Assembly: GCF_000385175.1 (NCBI RefSeq)
Contig: NZ_ARQJ01000033.1
Location: 124,001 to 188,000, forward strand
Source: Salinicoccus albus DSM 19776
GTDB taxonomy: Bacteria > Bacillota > Bacilli > Staphylococcales > Salinicoccaceae
Reading direction: 5' to 3'
DNA length: 64,000 bases
The number at the start of each line of letters is the position of its first letter. Within the stretch, counting starts at the first letter, position 1. The position numbers and the translations under genes are program-made. Below the pieces are notes generated by a model, which worked only from the letters and a program-made list of their open reading frames with translations, was not told the origin of the DNA and ran no database searches. Shown piece after piece: positions 17,184 to 25,790 of this stretch.

Positions 17184-17209
17184 TAACGTTCGGCGCCATA
17201 TGGTAGAAT
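17181..17209 (+). promoter_or_regulatory. lexA promoter
   Basis: TTGTAA (17181-17186), a 17-bp spacer and an extended -10 TGGTAGAAT ending at 17209 lie upstream of the lexA ribosome site CTGGAGG. The -35 overlaps LexA box 3. Confidence 0.8.
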
Positions 17210-17238
17210 TAAGTTAATAAAATTGCTGGAGGTATAGT

Positions 17239-17853
17239 ATGAAAGAGCTCACAGACAGACAGAAACAAATTTTCCAATTCATCAAGAGAACCGTTCAGGA
17301 AAAAGGGTACCCGCCAAGTGTGCGGGAAATTGGCAATGCAGTCGGTCTGCAGTCCAGTTCAACCGTCCATGGCCATCTCTCAAAGCTTCAGGATAAAGGC
17401 TTCATAAAACGTGATCCGACAAAACCCCGTGCCATAGAAGTTGTAATGGAAGAAAACAGCGAGTACTCTCCAGTCATCCAGGTGCCTGTACTTGGTAAAG
17501 TCACAGCCGGGCTGCCGATCACTGCTGTGGAAAACGTAGATGAATATTTTCCGCTCCCGGAGCATTTTACTGCAAACCATAACAGCGAGATCTTTCTGCT
17601 GAACGTTGCCGGGGACAGCATGATAGATACAGGGATACACGACGGCGACCGCGTCATTGTCAGAAAACAGAATATTGCACATAATGGGGATATTATCGTG
17701 GCGATGACAGAAGATGATGAAGCGACAGTCAAAAGATTTTATAAGGAAAGCGGCTACTACCGTCTTCAGCCCGAGAACCCGGCGATGGATCCCATCTATT
17801 TGGACAGTGTGACAGTGCTCGGCAAAGTCGTCGGCCTGTTCAGAGAATTTTAA
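17239..17853 (+). CDS. lexA: SOS repressor LexA
   Basis: A 204-aa repressor that self-cleaves when stimulated by RecA filaments. N-terminal winged helix-turn-helix (residues 1-65, with [21 protein letters not shown]); cleavage site Ala-Gly in KVTAGLP; catalytic Ser in GDSMID; catalytic Lys in ATVKRF. Divergent from sosA with shared LexA boxes between them, and a palindromic terminator right after the stop. Confidence 0.98.
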   Translation: MKELTDRQKQIFQFIKRTVQEKGYPPSVREIGNAVGLQSSSTVHGHLSKLQDKGFIKRDPTKPRAIEVVMEENSEYSPVIQVPVLGKVTAGLPITAVENVDEYFPLPEHFTANHNSEIFLLNVAGDSMIDTGIHDGDRVIVRKQNIAHNGDIIVAMTEDDEATVKRFYKESGYYRLQPENPAMDPIYLDSVTVLGKVVGLFREF

Positions 17854-17862
17854 TCCACGTGT

Positions 17863-17894
17863 AAAGGACGTATGCGAATTCGCATACGTCCTTT
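17863..17894. terminator. Bidirectional terminator after lexA
   Basis: A perfect 14-bp stem (AAAGGACGTATGCG and its complement, loop AATT) starts 10 nt past the lexA stop and ends in CTTTTA; on the other strand the arm itself ends in TTT. It can end lexA and any minus-strand transcript from 18117. Confidence 0.9.
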
Positions 17895-17942
17895 TATCTC
17901 TAATATCGGTCTCCATCCATCTGCGCTATGTCCGGTTGTGTC

Positions 17943-18023
17943 TTATCTGCCAAGTATGATTCTTACTTGCTCAAGTATATCTTTCGAATCCGGTTTTTCT
18001 TTTTCCTGTGTTTTAGTGATCAA
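17943..18023 (-). CDS. Candidate small ORF, 26 aa (or small RNA locus)
   Basis: The 314-bp gap between lexA and the CAP-domain gene holds a TTG-started 27-codon frame behind a GAGGGG site with 6-nt spacing. The product MITKTQEKEKPDSKDILEQVRIILGR is charged and hydrophilic, with a possible C-terminal helix. A TATAAT promoter lies about 100 nt upstream and a shared hairpin follows, so a complete small transcript can be drawn. I do not recognise the peptide; the locus could instead encode an sRNA. Confidence 0.35.
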   Translation of the reverse strand: MITKTQEKEKPDSKDILEQVRIILGR

Positions 18024-18116
18024 TTGCATCCCCTCATTTGAACATCTATTAGGATGGAATCCGATATTGAAAATAAGATTATTAATCTTACTTCCTCAAC
18101 AATACTTCCCTTCTCT

Positions 18117-18143
18117 ATTATACTTAAACAACGAAAAAGTTAA
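18117..18143 (-). promoter_or_regulatory. Possible promoter in the lexA-CAP gap
   Basis: On the minus strand a perfect TATAAT (18117-18122) follows a TTAACT-like -35 (18138-18143) with a 15-bp spacer, which is short, so the -35 is uncertain. It would drive the 17943-18023 small ORF. The rest of the 17896-18167 gap is AT-rich and shows nothing else. Confidence 0.45.
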
Positions 18144-18167
18144 ATATTACCCTATTATAATCATTTT

Positions 18168-19157
18168 CTATTTTTTTATGAAATTCTCTGTGTAGTACGG
18201 CGTATCATCGTCGCCAAAAGCGGTGCCGGTACCAAGATGAGTAAAACTCTCATGAAGCAGATTGACCCTGTGGTCCGGTGAATTCATCAGACTGTGGTGG
18301 GAGAATATTGGAGAAGTATGCCCCATGGCAATGTTTTCCCCTGCCATCCTGTATGTTACATCCGTTTCCTCTATCCTGTCCTTCAGCGTTTCTCCATCCG
18401 GAGAATTATGATCAAAGTAATTATTCTGTGCCATATCCCGGCTGTGACCGCGTGCGGCAGCACTTGCATTTTCATCATGTGCCAGCGGTTTTAAGCCATA
18501 TTCAATTCTTGATGCATTCACCATCAGATGATTCAGCCTGGAGCTGTCTGCTGCCTCAGGATTGTTATACAGTGTATCAATGTTTGTGACCTGTTCCTTA
18601 TCCAGGAGCAGCATGCCGTTCACTTTGTCATTCTTATGGGTATCATAGAAAAAGTATACGTAATTTTCCTGCAGATCAAACACTTCAAAATGTTCACTGT
18701 CCACGCGCAGCCGTTTCCATCCTTTGATGATGAAATCCTGAGGTTCACCATAAACTTCCCTGACCTTTTCACGGTCGAGATTTTCTATATTGATGTCATT
18801 GATGGATACATCGTCACTATTCGTATAAGCGCCGGCTACTCTGCCTTCATCCACCAGCGTCAGATGAAACAGTCCGGGTGCGTCATTTACGACGAAGTCA
18901 CCGACATACTCACTGTCAATCACTTCCTCATCTTCACTATCTGCCGCTTCATCCATGGTGATTTCAACATCCTGTGTCTGAGTGCTGTTCACCTGCTGGA
19001 TCATGCTGCGGTCATAGTTGGGATAGACATGTGTTTGCAGCCAGTTTTGAGCATACTGTGCATTCCAGCCGTTTTCAAAATCATATGACTGTATCATCGG
19101 TGCGGCAAACATAGCGAGTATATATAGAAAAACTATGGTAAACGCTCTTCTCAACAT
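18168..19157 (-). CDS. Secreted or membrane-anchored CAP-domain protein (YkwD-like)
   Basis: A 329-aa exported protein. An N-terminal hydrophobic segment (residues 5-20, FTIVFLYILAMFAAPM) without lipobox is followed by an acidic Glu/Asp-rich linker (about 70-85), a CAP-associated domain (about 85-195) and a C-terminal SCP/CAP domain with HDENASAAARGHSRDMAQ, YFDHNSPDGETL, AGENIAMG and HRVNLL. The conserved His/Glu of bacterial CAP proteins (DHNS, GENI) are present. Such proteins are extracellular; their biochemical role is unsettled. A single gene between the lexA region and panD. Confidence 0.88.
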   Translation of the reverse strand: MLRRAFTIVFLYILAMFAAPMIQSYDFENGWNAQYAQNWLQTHVYPNYDRSMIQQVNSTQTQDVEITMDEAADSEDEEVIDSEYVGDFVVNDAPGLFHLTLVDEGRVAGAYTNSDDVSINDINIENLDREKVREVYGEPQDFIIKGWKRLRVDSEHFEVFDLQENYVYFFYDTHKNDKVNGMLLLDKEQVTNIDTLYNNPEAADSSRLNHLMVNASRIEYGLKPLAHDENASAAARGHSRDMAQNNYFDHNSPDGETLKDRIEETDVTYRMAGENIAMGHTSPIFSHHSLMNSPDHRVNLLHESFTHLGTGTAFGDDDTPYYTENFIKK

Positions 19158-19204
19158 CCTTCCGTCCCCCTGTATAAAAAGTAACTAAACGCTCGTCTAA
19201 TTAC

Positions 19205-19597
19205 TTAATGCGCAATATATTCTGTCTGTCTCTTTTCTTTGTAATCATCATTTATTATATTATTTGTATCATCCACGATCACTACGTTCGGCTCATGCGC
19301 TGAAATTTCTGCTGCTTCCAGCTGGACATAGCTGATGATAATCACAGCATCACCAATCTGCACCGTTCGGGCAGCAGCGCCATTCAGGCAGACTTCTCCC
19401 GAACCGCGTTGTCCTTCAATGACATATGTTTCAATTCTTTCACCGTTATTATTGTTTACAATCTGGACTTTCTCACCCGGCAGGATATCCGAAGCCTCCA
19501 GAAGCACTGGATCTATTGTGACACTGCCCACATAGTTTAAATTCGCTTCTGTTACAACAGCACGATGAATTTTACCGTTCATCATAGTTCTAATCAT
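19205..19597 (-). CDS. panD: Aspartate 1-decarboxylase
   Basis: A 130-aa pyruvoyl enzyme that makes beta-alanine from aspartate for pantothenate. The precursor self-cleaves at Gly-Ser in NYVGSVTID (about residues 24-25), and N72-type GAAARTVQ and DAVIIISY are conserved. It overlaps panC by 8 nt and is the last gene of panB-panC-panD. Confidence 0.97.
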   Translation of the reverse strand: MIRTMMNGKIHRAVVTEANLNYVGSVTIDPVLLEASDILPGEKVQIVNNNNGERIETYVIEGQRGSGEVCLNGAAARTVQIGDAVIIISYVQLEAAEISAHEPNVVIVDDTNNIINDDYKEKRQTEYIAH

Positions 19598-20438
19598 TTA
19601 TAATCACCATCATATTATCTATTAATCGCGCACGCTCATACTTAACAGCAATGAATATTATAACATCTGTGTCAATCGTTTGAACAGCATCCAGATTCCG
19701 GGCGGTAAAAATTTGAAGGTCATCAATTTTCCCTGAAGTATGATCTATTATATGCATTTCAATCCGTTCTTTGACAGACGCTGCGCTTTGCTCTCCTGCA
19801 TGGATCAAATCCCTGCCGATTTCGAGTGCCTGGAAAATTGCAGGGGCTTCTGTTTTTTCAACTTCACTTAAATTCACATTGCGACTGCTTTTCGCGAGAC
19901 CGCTTTCTTCCCTTTCCGTCGGTACACCGATGACTTCCAGGTCATGGTTGAAATCTTCGGCCATCCGCTTGATAATCATCAGCTGCTGGCGGTCCTTTTC
20001 ACCAAACATCGCAAAATCCGGACGGATGATATTGAATAGTTTATTCACCACCGTGATGACGCCTTCAAAATGCCCCGGCCTTTTCACGCCGTCAAGTACC
20101 AAAGACATGCTTTTTAAACTGAGTATCACTTCAGGGTGCTCAGGATACATCTCGGCTTCAGAAGGTGCGAACACGACATCCACCCCATTCTCCTCACATA
20201 TCTTCAAATCCCGTTCAAGATTTCTTGGATAATCATCAAGGTCCTCATCAGGACCGAATTGAAGCGGGTTTACAAAAATGCTTGCAGCTACGATATCCCC
20301 GTATTTTGCCGCTTCCGCCATCAATGCCGTGTGCCCTTCATGCAACGCCCCCATTGTTGGGACAAGCGCTATTTTCTTGTCCCTGCAGCTGCTTAAAACT
20401 TCCCTTGCATCTTTAATAGTGTAAACAGTTTCCATCAT
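19590..20438 (-). CDS. panC: Pantothenate synthetase
   Basis: A 282-aa ligase that joins pantoate and beta-alanine with ATP. The nucleotidyl-transferase signature [10 protein letters not shown] is at about residues 27-36, FVNPLQFGP and FGEKDRQQL follow, and SSRNVNLS is the KMSKS-equivalent loop. Starts overlap panB by 4 nt and the end overlaps panD. Confidence 0.97.
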   Translation of the reverse strand: MMETVYTIKDAREVLSSCRDKKIALVPTMGALHEGHTALMAEAAKYGDIVAASIFVNPLQFGPDEDLDDYPRNLERDLKICEENGVDVVFAPSEAEMYPEHPEVILSLKSMSLVLDGVKRPGHFEGVITVVNKLFNIIRPDFAMFGEKDRQQLMIIKRMAEDFNHDLEVIGVPTEREESGLAKSSRNVNLSEVEKTEAPAIFQALEIGRDLIHAGEQSAASVKERIEMHIIDHTSGKIDDLQIFTARNLDAVQTIDTDVIIFIAVKYERARLIDNMMVIIND

Positions 20439-21241
20439 TGATCAAATACCCTCTTTTTATAAGTTGTCGTTTCATCTGGAAACACACTTTCTTTAACTTC
20501 GGCGGCATAGCTTTTCAGACCGGATACACCTGCGGTGTTAAAATCACTATAAGTTTTAACAAATTTCGGCTGCCTGTCACTGCCATACTGCAGGAGATCA
20601 TGATACACGAGCACCTGGCCGTCGGTGTTTACACCGGCACCAATGCCAATCGTCGGTATATCCAGCATGTCAGAGACTTTTTCTGCAAGGTCGGCCGGTA
20701 TCGCTTCAAGGACGATCATGGTCGCCCCTGCCGCTTCCGCCCTTTTTGCATCTTCAATCAATTGTTCTGCACCTTCTGTGGTAGCTGCCTGCATCTTGAA
20801 CCCGGTCACCCCGACAGACTGGGGCGTCAGTCCCAGATGTGCGCATACCGGCACGCCGGCACTGACAGATCTCCTGATAATCTCCAGACACTCAATCCCC
20901 TCGAGTTTAACGGCATTGGCACCGGTTGACCGGTACAGATCAAGGACGTTACGCACACCCGCGTCATCGCCGGTGTGATAACTTCCAAATGGCATGTCCA
21001 CGACAACATAAGTATCGGGCGCACCTCTTCTGACCGCTTTCGCATGATGGATCATATCATCCAGGGTAACCTTGACAGTGCTGTCATATCCTAAAACCGT
21101 CATGCCCAATGAATCACCCACCAGGAGGGTATCCAGTCCCGCCTGCTCACTCTGCTTGGCACTCGGGTAATCATAGGCGGTAACCATCGTTATTTTTTCC
21201 TTATCCCGTTTCATCTGAACCAGTTCATTTGTAGTTTTCAT
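20435..21241 (-). CDS. panB: 3-methyl-2-oxobutanoate hydroxymethyltransferase
   Basis: A 268-aa TIM-barrel enzyme making ketopantoate from 2-ketoisovalerate and methylene-tetrahydrofolate. Family motifs are clear: [32 protein letters not shown] (metal ligands), [10 protein letters not shown] and IPTIGIGAG. First gene of panBCD. The divergent panE-like gene lies 89 nt away. Confidence 0.97.
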   Translation of the reverse strand: MKTTNELVQMKRDKEKITMVTAYDYPSAKQSEQAGLDTLLVGDSLGMTVLGYDSTVKVTLDDMIHHAKAVRRGAPDTYVVVDMPFGSYHTGDDAGVRNVLDLYRSTGANAVKLEGIECLEIIRRSVSAGVPVCAHLGLTPQSVGVTGFKMQAATTEGAEQLIEDAKRAEAAGATMIVLEAIPADLAEKVSDMLDIPTIGIGAGVNTDGQVLVYHDLLQYGSDRQPKFVKTYSDFNTAGVSGLKSYAAEVKESVFPDETTTYKKRVFDQ

Positions 21242-21330
21242 CCGGCTATCCCTTTCATGTGATGTATATTATAATTATTTTAACATATGATTGATATGGA
21301 TATTATGCCTTTTAAACAGGAGGGAATCAA

Positions 21331-22188
21331 ATGAAAGCAGCAGTAATAGGAATCGGCGCCGTAGGCAGTATCCTCGCCAGGGAATTAAAAAAAACAGGAC
21401 ATGAAGTTGTTCTGTTCGGCAGAAGGGAAAGGCACGGCTTAACGATATCAGAGAATCACACGGACACTTATTATCCATACGTGGTAGAAAATATTAATAC
21501 ATCTCCGACAGACAGTTTCGACGTGGTATTCATATCGACAAAAGCAACCGCACTTAAAGAATTATCAAACGTGATTATAAAACTGGTGCATGCGGACACG
21601 GAAATTATTCTGTGTCAGAACGGCATGGGATTTGATGAATGGTTTGAAAACAGCATACCTGCCGTCGTCTACATCAGCGGACAGAAGCTGGAGGACAGGA
21701 TAGAGCATTTCCAGGATTCAAAGTTGATCATAGACAGCCGGAATTACAGATATCTGGATCAGCTGATTGATGATTTGGGACAGTCACAGCTGGAAATCTC
21801 GAAGTCGAATGACTTTGAAAAGCTGAGATATGAAAAGCTCCTGATCAATCTGGGTATCAACACCCTCACTGGACTGTCCAAAAATACCGCAAAAATTTTT
21901 GAAATCAAAAGCGTCACTGACGTCACCCATCAGCTGCTCGAAGAAGGTATTGCGGTTATCAACAGCAGCAGGCAGATCATCGACCCGTCATTCGCTGATA
22001 CCGCCCTGTCGATCTACGAAAGTTATCATCGGGAAATGGGCACAAGCATGTTTTATGACATGGGATATCATAAAACGACAGAATTTGAATTTATCCAAAA
22101 GTACTTCCATGACAACAAGGGAGATATTCATACACCGGTTCTGGATGTATGTGTTTCTTTGCTGCAGGCATATGAATACGAAAGATAA
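21331..22188 (+). CDS. panE: 2-dehydropantoate 2-reductase-like protein
   Basis: A 285-aa NADPH-dependent oxidoreductase that should reduce ketopantoate to pantoate. The Rossmann loop GIGAVGSILA is at residues 7-16, FISTKA follows the first half, and the catalytic Lys region KLLINLGINTLTGL is near residue 170. Divergent from panB, so the full pantoate-to-pantothenate path is encoded here. Sequence is more diverged than typical PanE; another 2-oxoacid substrate is possible. A GGAGGG site precedes the ATG. Confidence 0.83.
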   Translation: MKAAVIGIGAVGSILARELKKTGHEVVLFGRRERHGLTISENHTDTYYPYVVENINTSPTDSFDVVFISTKATALKELSNVIIKLVHADTEIILCQNGMGFDEWFENSIPAVVYISGQKLEDRIEHFQDSKLIIDSRNYRYLDQLIDDLGQSQLEISKSNDFEKLRYEKLLINLGINTLTGLSKNTAKIFEIKSVTDVTHQLLEEGIAVINSSRQIIDPSFADTALSIYESYHREMGTSMFYDMGYHKTTEFEFIQKYFHDNKGDIHTPVLDVCVSLLQAYEYER

Positions 22189-22216
22189 AAGCGATGGTTG
22201 CTTTGTCCTTTTATCT
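22183..22216. terminator. Hairpin between convergent panE and cyclase genes
   Basis: Arms AGATAAAA (22183-22190) and TTTTATCT (22209-22216) enclose a second small GC-containing stem (AAAGC/GCTTT). Both stop codons lie in the arms. It can act as a weak terminator in both directions. Confidence 0.55.
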
Positions 22217-22901
22217 AAACTACCGTTTCCACAACAATATTCACCACAGATGCATCGTGACCGGTGATTCTCAGCGGCGTTGTAAACGCTGATTTTAACG
22301 TTTTTCCGATTAACGGCTCCGGATTGATGTCCTCATAAATCAGCATGGGCGGTTCTTCATATTTATGATGGTCTAAAAATGCATGATGAACAAAATAGCC
22401 ATTATCTTTGGCATCATTCAAATTTTCAATACTGAGGGTATCGATGGCTACAGCTTTGACATTCGGCATCTCCGTTCTCAAGTATTCAGCCGCCTCAGGG
22501 GAGACTGCCGGAAAATCTCCAGAGTACTTCTCTATATCCGAGTCCCTGTATCGCCAGTGCCCCGTGTTAAAGATGATCAGATCCGCATTTTGAAGCGCCG
22601 CGTCAGCTTTGAGTACATCGACGGACACGAATTCATTCGGTGCGAGCGGTACATCCAGCATGACCGGATTCTTATAGATGAAATCTTCAATGGGGATCTG
22701 GTCAATGCCCATACCGTCGTTCAGATGATGCCACGGGGCATCCACATGTGTGCCGGCATGCAAATAGATACTGAGTAACGAGCCATTCCAGTCATCCCCT
22801 TTGTCCAGTCGCTCTCTCGGCTCCAGAACAACTTTGGGGAGGGCCGGGTGTACAGGCATCGCTTCATGAATCGGGTAACTGATTTCCACGTAACGTGCCA
22901 A
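22215..22901 (-). CDS. Cyclase-family metal-dependent hydrolase (kynurenine formamidase-like)
   Basis: A 228-aa member of the cyclase family, with the metal-binding signature HAGTHVDAPWH at about residues 48-58 and a later HHAFL ... ITGHDAS. Relatives include kynurenine formamidase and isatin hydrolase. No tryptophan-degradation gene is nearby, so the substrate is unknown. It sits where glnR is often found next to ynbB in relatives. GGAGGA precedes the ATG. Confidence 0.83.
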   Translation of the reverse strand: MARYVEISYPIHEAMPVHPALPKVVLEPRERLDKGDDWNGSLLSIYLHAGTHVDAPWHHLNDGMGIDQIPIEDFIYKNPVMLDVPLAPNEFVSVDVLKADAALQNADLIIFNTGHWRYRDSDIEKYSGDFPAVSPEAAEYLRTEMPNVKAVAIDTLSIENLNDAKDNGYFVHHAFLDHHKYEEPPMLIYEDINPEPLIGKTLKSAFTTPLRITGHDASVVNIVVETVV

Positions 22902-23014
22902 ATATAGTCCTCCTTTTAATATTCTGATTTTTATGAATTATAGCATAAGTGGAGGCCGAATACGATGAAGTTGTTTATTTCCGCGCTTTTGAGATGATAT
23001 TCATTAAAAATCTG

Positions 23015-24271
23015 CTATATGTGGATCATCTCTTTTTCCTTCATTTCTTTTAAAGCTTCACCCAGCGCATAAACGACATGCTCGAATACAAGCCCCCCCT
23101 GCACGAACACAGTATAGGGGCTTCTGAGGGGGCCGTCGGCACTCAATTCCAGAGATGCCCCCTGGACGAATGTCCCAGCTGCCATGATGACCGGCGCATC
23201 ATACCCAGGTATATCATCCGGCACGGGCAGAAATTTAGAGTTTACAGGAGATGCTTTCTGTATCATCTGGGTAAAGGTGATCATCTCTGCTTCGGTATTG
23301 AATGAGACACTCTGTATCAGGTCTGTCCTGATGTCTGCCGGTGCCGGGTCTGTCTTCAGTCCTGCGCTTAACAGCAGATGGCTCGTGAACACGGCACCGT
23401 TCAGGCTTTCAATGACTGTATGCGGCGCGGTGAAGAATCCCTGATACATATCCGCTAACACATTCAGACTGGCGCCCATTTCCTTGCCAATCCCCGGCAC
23501 CGTCAACCGGTAACTGATCCTTTTGATCAGATCGTGGTTCCCGGCGATGTAACCGCCCATCTTGGCAATGCCGCCGCCCGGATTTTTAATGAGACTGCCC
23601 GCGATAATGTCAGCGCCAGCTTCAACAGGCTCCCTCGTCTCCACAAATTCTCCATAGCAATTATCGACGAAAATGATTGTATCCGGATACCTTTTTTTGA
23701 TCGTTTCTATCACTGTTTCCATTGCATCGATGGTAAGCGACTTGCGCATGCTGTAACCTCTGGATCTTTGGATCGCGACTATTTTCGTTCTATGGCTGAT
23801 CTTATCCAGGATACCTTCAATATCAAACTTGTCATCCACAAGGTCGACCACTTCATAGCCGACACCTTTTTCCTTAAGGCTGCCGACATCTTCCTCCGAA
23901 TTGCCAATGACCTTTTCAAGTGTGTCATAAGGTTCCCCGCTGATATAGATCAGTTCATCATCCCTCTCAAGCAGCGCCATCAGCACGAGACTGATGGCAT
24001 GCGTCCCCGAAATGATCTGGCTCCTTACAATAGCATCTTCACTTCTGAAGACCTGAGAATAGATCTCTTCCAGTTTGTCCCGGCCGGTATCATCATATCC
24101 ATAACCGGTCGTTCCGGTGAAGTCACTTTCCGTTACACCCGCATCATGAAAGGCTGTCATCACCTTATGGAAATTCGCGCGGCTGATTTTTTTATTCTCC
24201 TTCATAATCGGTTCAATTTCTGCAAGAGAGGTTTCGATAAGTTCCTCTATGCTTTTAGTCACGTGATGCAC
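23015..24271 (-). CDS. ynbB: YnbB, PLP-dependent methionine gamma-lyase/aluminium-resistance family protein
   Basis: A 418-aa fold-type I PLP enzyme. SGTHAISLVLMALLE near residue 88, FVDNCYGEFVETREP (the Asp that holds the PLP pyridine), then SLIKNPGGG with the putative Schiff-base Lys. Starts with GTG at 24271 behind GAGGAG. It follows hflX by 2 nt, the conserved hfq-hflX-ynbB order. The family is annotated as aluminium resistance or cystathionine beta-lyase-like; the true substrate is unknown. Confidence 0.9.
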   Translation of the reverse strand: MHHVTKSIEELIETSLAEIEPIMKENKKISRANFHKVMTAFHDAGVTESDFTGTTGYGYDDTGRDKLEEIYSQVFRSEDAIVRSQIISGTHAISLVLMALLERDDELIYISGEPYDTLEKVIGNSEEDVGSLKEKGVGYEVVDLVDDKFDIEGILDKISHRTKIVAIQRSRGYSMRKSLTIDAMETVIETIKKRYPDTIIFVDNCYGEFVETREPVEAGADIIAGSLIKNPGGGIAKMGGYIAGNHDLIKRISYRLTVPGIGKEMGASLNVLADMYQGFFTAPHTVIESLNGAVFTSHLLLSAGLKTDPAPADIRTDLIQSVSFNTEAEMITFTQMIQKASPVNSKFLPVPDDIPGYDAPVIMAAGTFVQGASLELSADGPLRSPYTVFVQGGLVFEHVVYALGEALKEMKEKEMIHI

Positions 24272-24273
24272 GT

Positions 24274-25509
24274 TTACTCCTCATTTCTTTCTGTAATCCT
24301 TTTGCTCCATGACCCTTCCGGTTCATATCCTTTAATATGATAATACTGCTGAATGTCATCCAGCGCCTGGGATTCGACGATGGTATACCGCTTAAGATCG
24401 TAAAGCTTCTGAGGTTCATTCAGACTTACTGTCACGTTATACCCGCCCATGTATTCTTTCATAAATTGTTCCAGATACCCGTTCAGCACATCGCCCGGCA
24501 TGTCCTTATGCACATACTGGTGGGGCTCTGAGGGCGTGTAATGCCGCTGGTCATCAATGTCCGACTTATTGAAAAATACAATCGACGGTATATCCTCCAT
24601 ACCCAGCTGTCTGACCAGCTGCCTCACCGTATCATAATGCACCTGCATGTTATCTGAACCATTATCGATGACATGGATCAGAAAATCACTGTCCGCCGCT
24701 TCTTCCAGCGTAGATTTAAAACTTTCCACGAGGGTCGTCGGCAAATTTTGGATGAATCCGACCGTATCCGAGACCACACACTCAAATCCGGCAGGCAGGA
24801 CGAGTTTCCTTGTCTTGGGATCAAGCGTGGCAAACAAAGAATCTGCTTCGTGTGTATCACTTTGTGCCATCGCATTGAACAGTGAAGATTTACCGGCATT
24901 GGTATAGCCAATGAGGGACAGCTTAACCACCTGGTTACGGTTGCGACGTTCCCGATACCGCTCACGGTGGGACTCGATCACTTCCAATTGTTTCTTTATC
25001 TCTTTAATTCTTGAGTTAATATGGCGCCGGTCTGTCTCCAGTTTAGTTTCACCGGGGCCCCGGGTACCAATGCCCCCGCCCAGCCTTGACAGGTTGATCC
25101 CCTGGCCGCGCAGCCGCGGCAACAAATATTGAAGCTGTGCCAGCTCGACCTGCAGCTTCCCCGCTTTTGACTGCGCTCTCAAACTGAAGATGTCCAGAAT
25201 CACCTGCGTCCGGTCAATGACTCGGGTATCCATCATTTCTTCAATCGTCCGGTTCTGACTCGCTGTAATCTCATCGTTGACAATTGTATAATCAATGGAT
25301 GAATCAACATGGTGATCATATACTTCATTTAAAAAACCGCTGCCGACATACGATTTCGAATCGATGGATGATCTGTTCTGGACATGTGTGCCGATAATCC
25401 TGATGCCGATGGATTCAGCAAGACTGACCAATTCTTCAATCTCCTTATCCGCATCCTTCCTGTCCGGTGTATTGACGCCGACGATGATTCCATTGTATGT
25501 GTCTGTCAT
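24274..25509 (-). CDS. hflX: Ribosome-associated GTPase HflX
   Basis: A 411-aa GTPase that binds and splits stalled or hibernating 70S ribosomes. N-terminal HflX domain (residues 1-190, with GSGFLNEVYD and RLGGGIGTRGPGETKLE), then the G domain with G1 GYTNAGKSSL, DTVGFIQNLP (G3) and FFNKSD (G4). The region between domains is a coiled coil (KEIKKQLEVIESHRERYRERR). Downstream of hfq after a terminator, with its own CGGAGGTG ribosome site. Confidence 0.97.
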   Translation of the reverse strand: MTDTYNGIIVGVNTPDRKDADKEIEELVSLAESIGIRIIGTHVQNRSSIDSKSYVGSGFLNEVYDHHVDSSIDYTIVNDEITASQNRTIEEMMDTRVIDRTQVILDIFSLRAQSKAGKLQVELAQLQYLLPRLRGQGINLSRLGGGIGTRGPGETKLETDRRHINSRIKEIKKQLEVIESHRERYRERRNRNQVVKLSLIGYTNAGKSSLFNAMAQSDTHEADSLFATLDPKTRKLVLPAGFECVVSDTVGFIQNLPTTLVESFKSTLEEAADSDFLIHVIDNGSDNMQVHYDTVRQLVRQLGMEDIPSIVFFNKSDIDDQRHYTPSEPHQYVHKDMPGDVLNGYLEQFMKEYMGGYNVTVSLNEPQKLYDLKRYTIVESQALDDIQQYYHIKGYEPEGSWSKRITERNEE

Positions 25510-25552
25510 AACAGCACCTCCGTTATTAATTACTGTATGTACTGCCGGGAGC

Positions 25553-25587
25553 TAAAAAAGCACCCCATCCGGGTGGATTGGGATGCT
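25553..25587 (-). terminator. Terminator after hfq
   Basis: On the minus strand the stem AGCATCCC.ATCC / GGAT.GGGGTGCT is followed by TTTTTT, 8 nt past the hfq stop. Both hfq and the hairpin are close to the hflX start, so hflX probably relies on readthrough or a promoter in the 25510-25550 gap. Confidence 0.85.
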
Positions 25588-25594
25588 GAGTCCA

Positions 25595-25789
25595 TCATTT
25601 CATGAACGTGCTGATGGCATGCTTATATATCAGATTATCCTTGCCGCCGGAATACAGTTGAATCACATACTTATCAAAGTCTACGACCGTGCCTTTGAGC
25701 TGAAAACCATTAACCAGGAATACCGTCACTTCTGTTGCGGATTCTTTGAACTCACTGAGGAACTTATCTTGCAGGTTATCATTAGCCAT
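25595..25789 (-). CDS. hfq: RNA chaperone Hfq
   Basis: A 64-aa Sm-like protein forming a hexameric ring that binds small RNAs and mRNAs. Sm1 (VTVFLVNGFQLKGTVVDFDKY) and Sm2 (LIYKHAIST, with the YKH motif) are both complete. The short C-terminus is typical of Gram-positive Hfq. One nucleotide after miaA. Confidence 0.96.
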   Translation of the reverse strand: MANDNLQDKFLSEFKESATEVTVFLVNGFQLKGTVVDFDKYVIQLYSGGKDNLIYKHAISTFMK

Positions 25790-25790
25790 C

